Both the position numbers and the translations under genes were made by a program. The notes under the pieces are model-generated. The model saw only the letters and a list, made by a program, of their open reading frames with translations, was not told where the DNA came from and searched no databases. Below are positions 60,157-64,000 of a stretch of 64,000 nt of DNA, piece after piece; within the stretch, counting starts at the first letter, position 1, and every line of letters starts with the position of its first letter. Source of the stretch: Prinia subflava. Lineage: Eukaryota; Chordata; Aves; Passeriformes; Cisticolidae. The DNA lies in the NCBI RefSeq assembly GCF_021018805.1, contig NC_086257.1, forward strand, positions 20,187,193 to 20,251,192, written 5' to 3'.

Positions 60157-63100
60157 AATTATTTGTTGCTATTTGGAAACAGTAGTGGCATTATTTTACC
60201 ATTTGGGAAACAACCCATAGAAATAATTAACACATATCACTTTCAAGTGACATCAAACACGGCTCCAAGTGCAGCCAAATCCTCACCGAGGGAAGCAGTG
60301 CCAGGCTTGCTTTGTACACCCACTATAAAGCATCCAAAAGTGACACTCCAAGCAAGGTAAGCAGAAAAATTTGGCCTCTCTTAACTAATATGCATTTACA
60401 TTTATTTATACATATATGTATCAAAAATATACTCTACATTTAAAGGAATGCAAGGCAACACAGATTTAAGGAAGAACATGAAACTGGTTTAAAAAAAAGA
60501 AAAATGGAGTAACTGATGGCTGTCTGCACAATGCCCACTTGCTTTGATAGTAGTACAAGAAGTAATCTGCATATTAATTAAGCCATGACTGAAGTGAAGC
60601 CCATTAATTTTGCCTGCCATAGATGGCTTCTCCAGTAACTGCTTTGTACTTGTTTTCCCTGCCATAAACGCTGCTGTAAGTTACTTTGCAACTAAACAAA
60701 AATCTGCTCAAGGGGAAGAATGGCAAGTGCTTGGCTTTCAAGGAAAAGGAAAGCCTTGCAAGAAAGTTTTCTAGGCCATTCAAAAAGAAAGCTTTTGAAA
60801 GGGCAAAATGAAGGGACAAAATAAGGAAATAAATGTAGATAATTCTAAACAAAGAACATTCGCACAATAAATGTGTACAAAACTTTTTTTAACTACTTCT
60901 AATGGGTTTTATTTATTTGCTTTTGCTTATTCTTTTTACATACTTAATATAGTGAATTTACTGCATTATGCATTTTATTTCTTACAGTGAGGTATGAGTC
61001 TTCTCTAATCTTTTCCTTGAGATGTAGCTAAAGTGCACCTCAAGTGCTTTTGTCACAGTTTTCACACATTATGAAGTTCTGGTAATCTTGTGAATTCTGC
61101 TAATATTTAGCTATGAATACCCAACATAAAATTATATCAGTATGAATCATGCCTCAGCACTCCACATAAACATCCCTGATGTTTCACATTTCCATCCTCT
61201 ACTTACGGCTCTTAAGCTGCCAAGCATATGGTTTTAGACAAGATTAGAGACAGATTTAGAGAGACACAGGGTACATCTATCTACACCACCTTACACCAGT
61301 ATTACTTAATACCAGAGATACTGAAGGAAAAAATAACCAAGTTTTAGCTAGAAAATGATATGCCTTCATTGAGTTACCCAGAGAGGCTCACAACCCTCAC
61401 CACCAATCCCACCCCTGTGAGGTTCCTCATGCATCTGGCGACACACAAACCACTATTTAGCACTGTGTGAGAAAAATGGGAGGCTGGAATGGCCCTTCAG
61501 GATCTGTTTGTGGCCAAGCACAGCCTGGCAGCCCCATGCACCACCCTGAGTATGGGCAGGAAGCTGTGCTGTGCCTCCCAAAAATCTTGCCAGGTGTAGC
61601 ACAGAGTGCAGCTGCTGTCCCTGCCCCTGCTGAACACAAGTCTTATCCCCAGGAGTGGTGACAAGGCTTGGGAGTTCCCAGCCCACAGCAGGCTTTCAAA
61701 TTGCATACCCTCTCTGCAAAATACTGAGAGATACAGACAGATGAGCCCGAATACAGGAGGCTTCAGATACACCTTTGTAACCATCACACCTGCAGCTGAC
61801 CACTATCACCATGCAATGCACTTTCTAAATATTTCAGAGGGTACTGAGTCCATTAAAATACAAACCAAGACTCAGTTCTATGTAGCATGTGGGAAAAGCC
61901 TCTCCTGCTGCCCCTCAAAGAGCAGTTACAGCTTTTCCCACCAGGGTCACACATCTGCCTGCCAGATGCTGAGCAAGTGCTCTCACTGTGTCTCCTCAGC
62001 CTCTGCCTGGAGAAGGTTCCCTCAACACAGCAGCAGGGGCTTGGTTTTAAATTTGGGTGAATCCTCAGACACTGGCTCCTGTCAGTGTCCAGTTGGTTTT
62101 CTCTCTAAAGATTCTGCTTTGTTTTCCTGGGCAGCCAAAGCAAACCTGGCAGTGTGTTGGCTGTTTCCTTCCCTGTGTACAAATAACACCCCAGTTATCA
62201 TTATCTATCCTTGCAAAAAGTTACAGTTTCAGCAGCACCAGCAGGGAGATAGGGAGGGTATTTATACCCTATTACATAGCAAGAGGATCTTAAACCTTCA
62301 GAAATAACATGTGGGGTTCAAGGAAGCCATAATGTTTAAACCCACCAACAGTTTTAAACTATTTATACTTGAAAAGGACTGCACTGGTACTCAGTCCTGC
62401 TGACCCCAAGGGCTCCATTTCCTTTCAGTGCTGGTCCTGTCCCCCACTGCCCCACAAAGCACATCTGGGTTTCACAGCAAGAAGCAGGAAAAGCCAAGCA
62501 GCCACTAAAGCACTCCTAAGCTAGAAACTCAGCATTGTGTTGTTGAAATTTCTAACAAATCGCCACAAATTCAAGTAACTCTAATACATGCAGAAAGCGT
62601 GGCAGTACTGTAAAACAAAATTTACCATTTTTGATGACCACATAGAAAATGATCATCATTAAATCGTGAAGCAGGCATTACCCAAAGTTCTCATCATCCT
62701 GTGAGCAGGTGGCAGCAGGTAACACAGCCTGGGTGATCTGATCCAGCTCAGTTATTCTTTTATTCCCCTCAAGGCTTCTTAACAGCAGTTCAACAGAGTT
62801 AAAGAGAGAAGGGACACACAATTTCCAGAACACCACACTTTGAATCTGTGCTGGAATGAGCAATTGGATGGAAGTTTAGAAAATGAAAAATACCAAGCCA
62901 GCCTCATAGATCCGTAATTGAATGCCCCACAATGGCATAAGTTGGCCAAGTCAGCCAGAAATTTTTACACCTTAAGCTTTCAAGTGGCAGAATGGAGACT
63001 TGGGAGATGTGTCTGGTCCCATCCATCCATCAGGCAGCTACAAGTTGCATTAGTGTAACACACCAGGAAGATTCAACCCAATGAGACAGTAAATTGATGC

Positions 63101-63752
63101 TACTCTAAAACTCTAAAGCAGCACCAGAATCAACATTGTCCCTCGTGTGGTACCCATGAGGATTCCTAAATCCCGAGCTCTCAGCATTCCCTTACCACCA
63201 AGCAAAAAAAACATCCAGTGCTGCCAGAGCACACAGAGCAGCACTCCCAGTGTGCAAAATAAAACATTTCACCAACCTGCACCTGGAGATTTATGAAAAT
63301 CAGTGTCAGAGTGTCACTGCAAAATGTCTCTTTCATTGTCCCTTTCCCTACTCCTGTATCCCTGGATACAGCAGTCAGTTTTTCACAGGGCTTTGTTCAT
63401 TCCCACTGCCCAGCCTTTCAGCAGAGGCACATTGTACCTACAGCACTCTTCTCTGCAAGGCAGGAGTTTTCCTTTGTCACAGATCACCTTCCCCTACCAA
63501 CCAGAAACCATTACTTTATTCTAATGATATTAACGTCCAGGGCAACTGTATTTCAATACTGATTTTCCCAACAACCCTAAATAATATTGCCCTATCAATA
63601 AAACACTCATAAAGCTAAATACATCTTCCTTAGGCTAACAGTTACAATATTTACTGCTATCTACAGATCCATAGACCAATTACACTTTATTTAACCACAC
63701 GGGTTATTATACAGGCAGTTCTAGAGAAAAATAATTTCGTTCACCTGATTAT
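60157..63752. other. Noncoding block containing the longest open frame
   Basis: No gene is supported. The 233-codon frame at 61606-62307 (+) is the longest in the window. Its translation is Ser-, Cys- and His-rich without signal peptide, repeats or known motifs, and it begins in a GC-rich, CpG-poor pocket (about 61450-61700), so I treat it as chance. Overlapping frames of 60-96 codons on the other strand point the same way. A 120-codon frame at 63250-63612 (+) is likewise unsupported. Confidence 0.55.
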
Positions 63753-63806
63753 TAAAAAAGCAAAACCAAACAAACCCCAAACAAACAAACAAAAAACCAC
63801 CAAAAC
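63753..63806. repeat. A-rich (CAAA)n-like low-complexity run
   Basis: An imperfect AAAC/CAAA-unit stretch of about 54 bases lies just upstream of the last CR1 fragment. It is interrupted by CC and GC, so it is an old, decayed simple repeat. Confidence 0.8.
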
Positions 63807-63847
63807 CTCTTTGGCATTCCTGTATGCAGTTTTTGTTTTATAGGGTT

Positions 63848-63935
63848 GAATCACAGAATAATTTAGGTTGGAAGGGACCTCTGGATGTCATCCAATCCAA
63901 CTTCCCCCACCAAGGCTCTTGCAGGGGGTTGCTAT
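63848..63935 (-). mobile_element. CR1 LINE 3' end fragment
   Basis: This minus-strand CR1 tail starts on the plus strand with 'aatcacagaataatttagg', then 'ttggaagggacctctgg' near 63869 and 'gtcatccaatccaactt' near 63887. It belongs to the tail type with 'atttaggttgg', and only 60-90 bases are recognisable before similarity fades. The A-rich run before it is separate low-complexity DNA. No coding part is present. Confidence 0.88.
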
Positions 63936-64000
63936 ATTCACATATCATCCCTACAAACCAATAGCATAAGAACATTGACATAAAGTCTGATATTGAGTTC
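63936..64000. other. Window end, unassigned
   Basis: Sixty-five bases after the CR1 fragment show nothing recognisable. The CR1 copy could continue weakly into this stretch. Confidence 0.5.

Noticed and set aside
1..64000. CRISPR arrays, operons, tRNA or rRNA genes
   Set aside because: No regularly spaced repeats, no cloverleaf with box A/B and no rRNA signatures were found. The CR1 content shows an avian genome.

Overview
This window looks like noncoding nuclear DNA from a bird, probably a songbird or close relative. The main evidence is six short CR1 LINE fragments. Most carry the avian-type 3' end (variants of ATTCTRTG plus the 'ggttggaagggacc' block). Background base composition is AT-rich and CpG-poor, and microsatellites are sparse and short. 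There are no bacterial features such as operons, ribosome-binding sites or tRNA clusters. The species and the flanking genes cannot be read from the sequence.

I found no protein-coding gene, exon, rRNA, tRNA or recognisable small RNA gene. The longest open frames are 233 codons (61606-62307, +), 205 codons (15520-16137, -), 176 codons (25496-26026, +), 163 codons (36800-37291 and 44073-44564, +) and 147 codons (51065-51508, -). They match no family I recognise, and several are explained by GC-rich stretches, a microsatellite or a CR1 copy. The window is therefore intergenic or lies inside a very large intron.

Layout: CR1 fragments lie at about 985-1125 (+), 1651-1763 (-), 29168-29273 (+), 44266-44680 (-), 54095-54420 (+) and 63848-63935 (-). 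A possible degraded solo LTR lies at about 22280-22716. Simple repeats include (AT)9 at 12644, an AT-rich imperfect tandem array at 17288-17367, (AAT)n at 25552, a 64-nt pure pyrimidine run at 60093-60156 and several poly-A/T tracts. Two pockets are much richer in CpG than their surroundings (13089-13547 and 15460-15830) and are the best candidates for unmethylated regulatory DNA. Several AT-rich, non-repetitive blocks look like conserved noncoding elements, but this is low-confidence because conservation cannot be seen in one sequence.

The most striking structure is a 133-bp foldback at 52541-52673. It has 27 bp of perfect outer stem, then 2 mismatches, then 10 more paired bases, then an inner stem of about 14 pairs around a 13-nt loop. 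No CR1 or other repeat I recognise explains it. If transcribed, either strand would give a long hairpin RNA.
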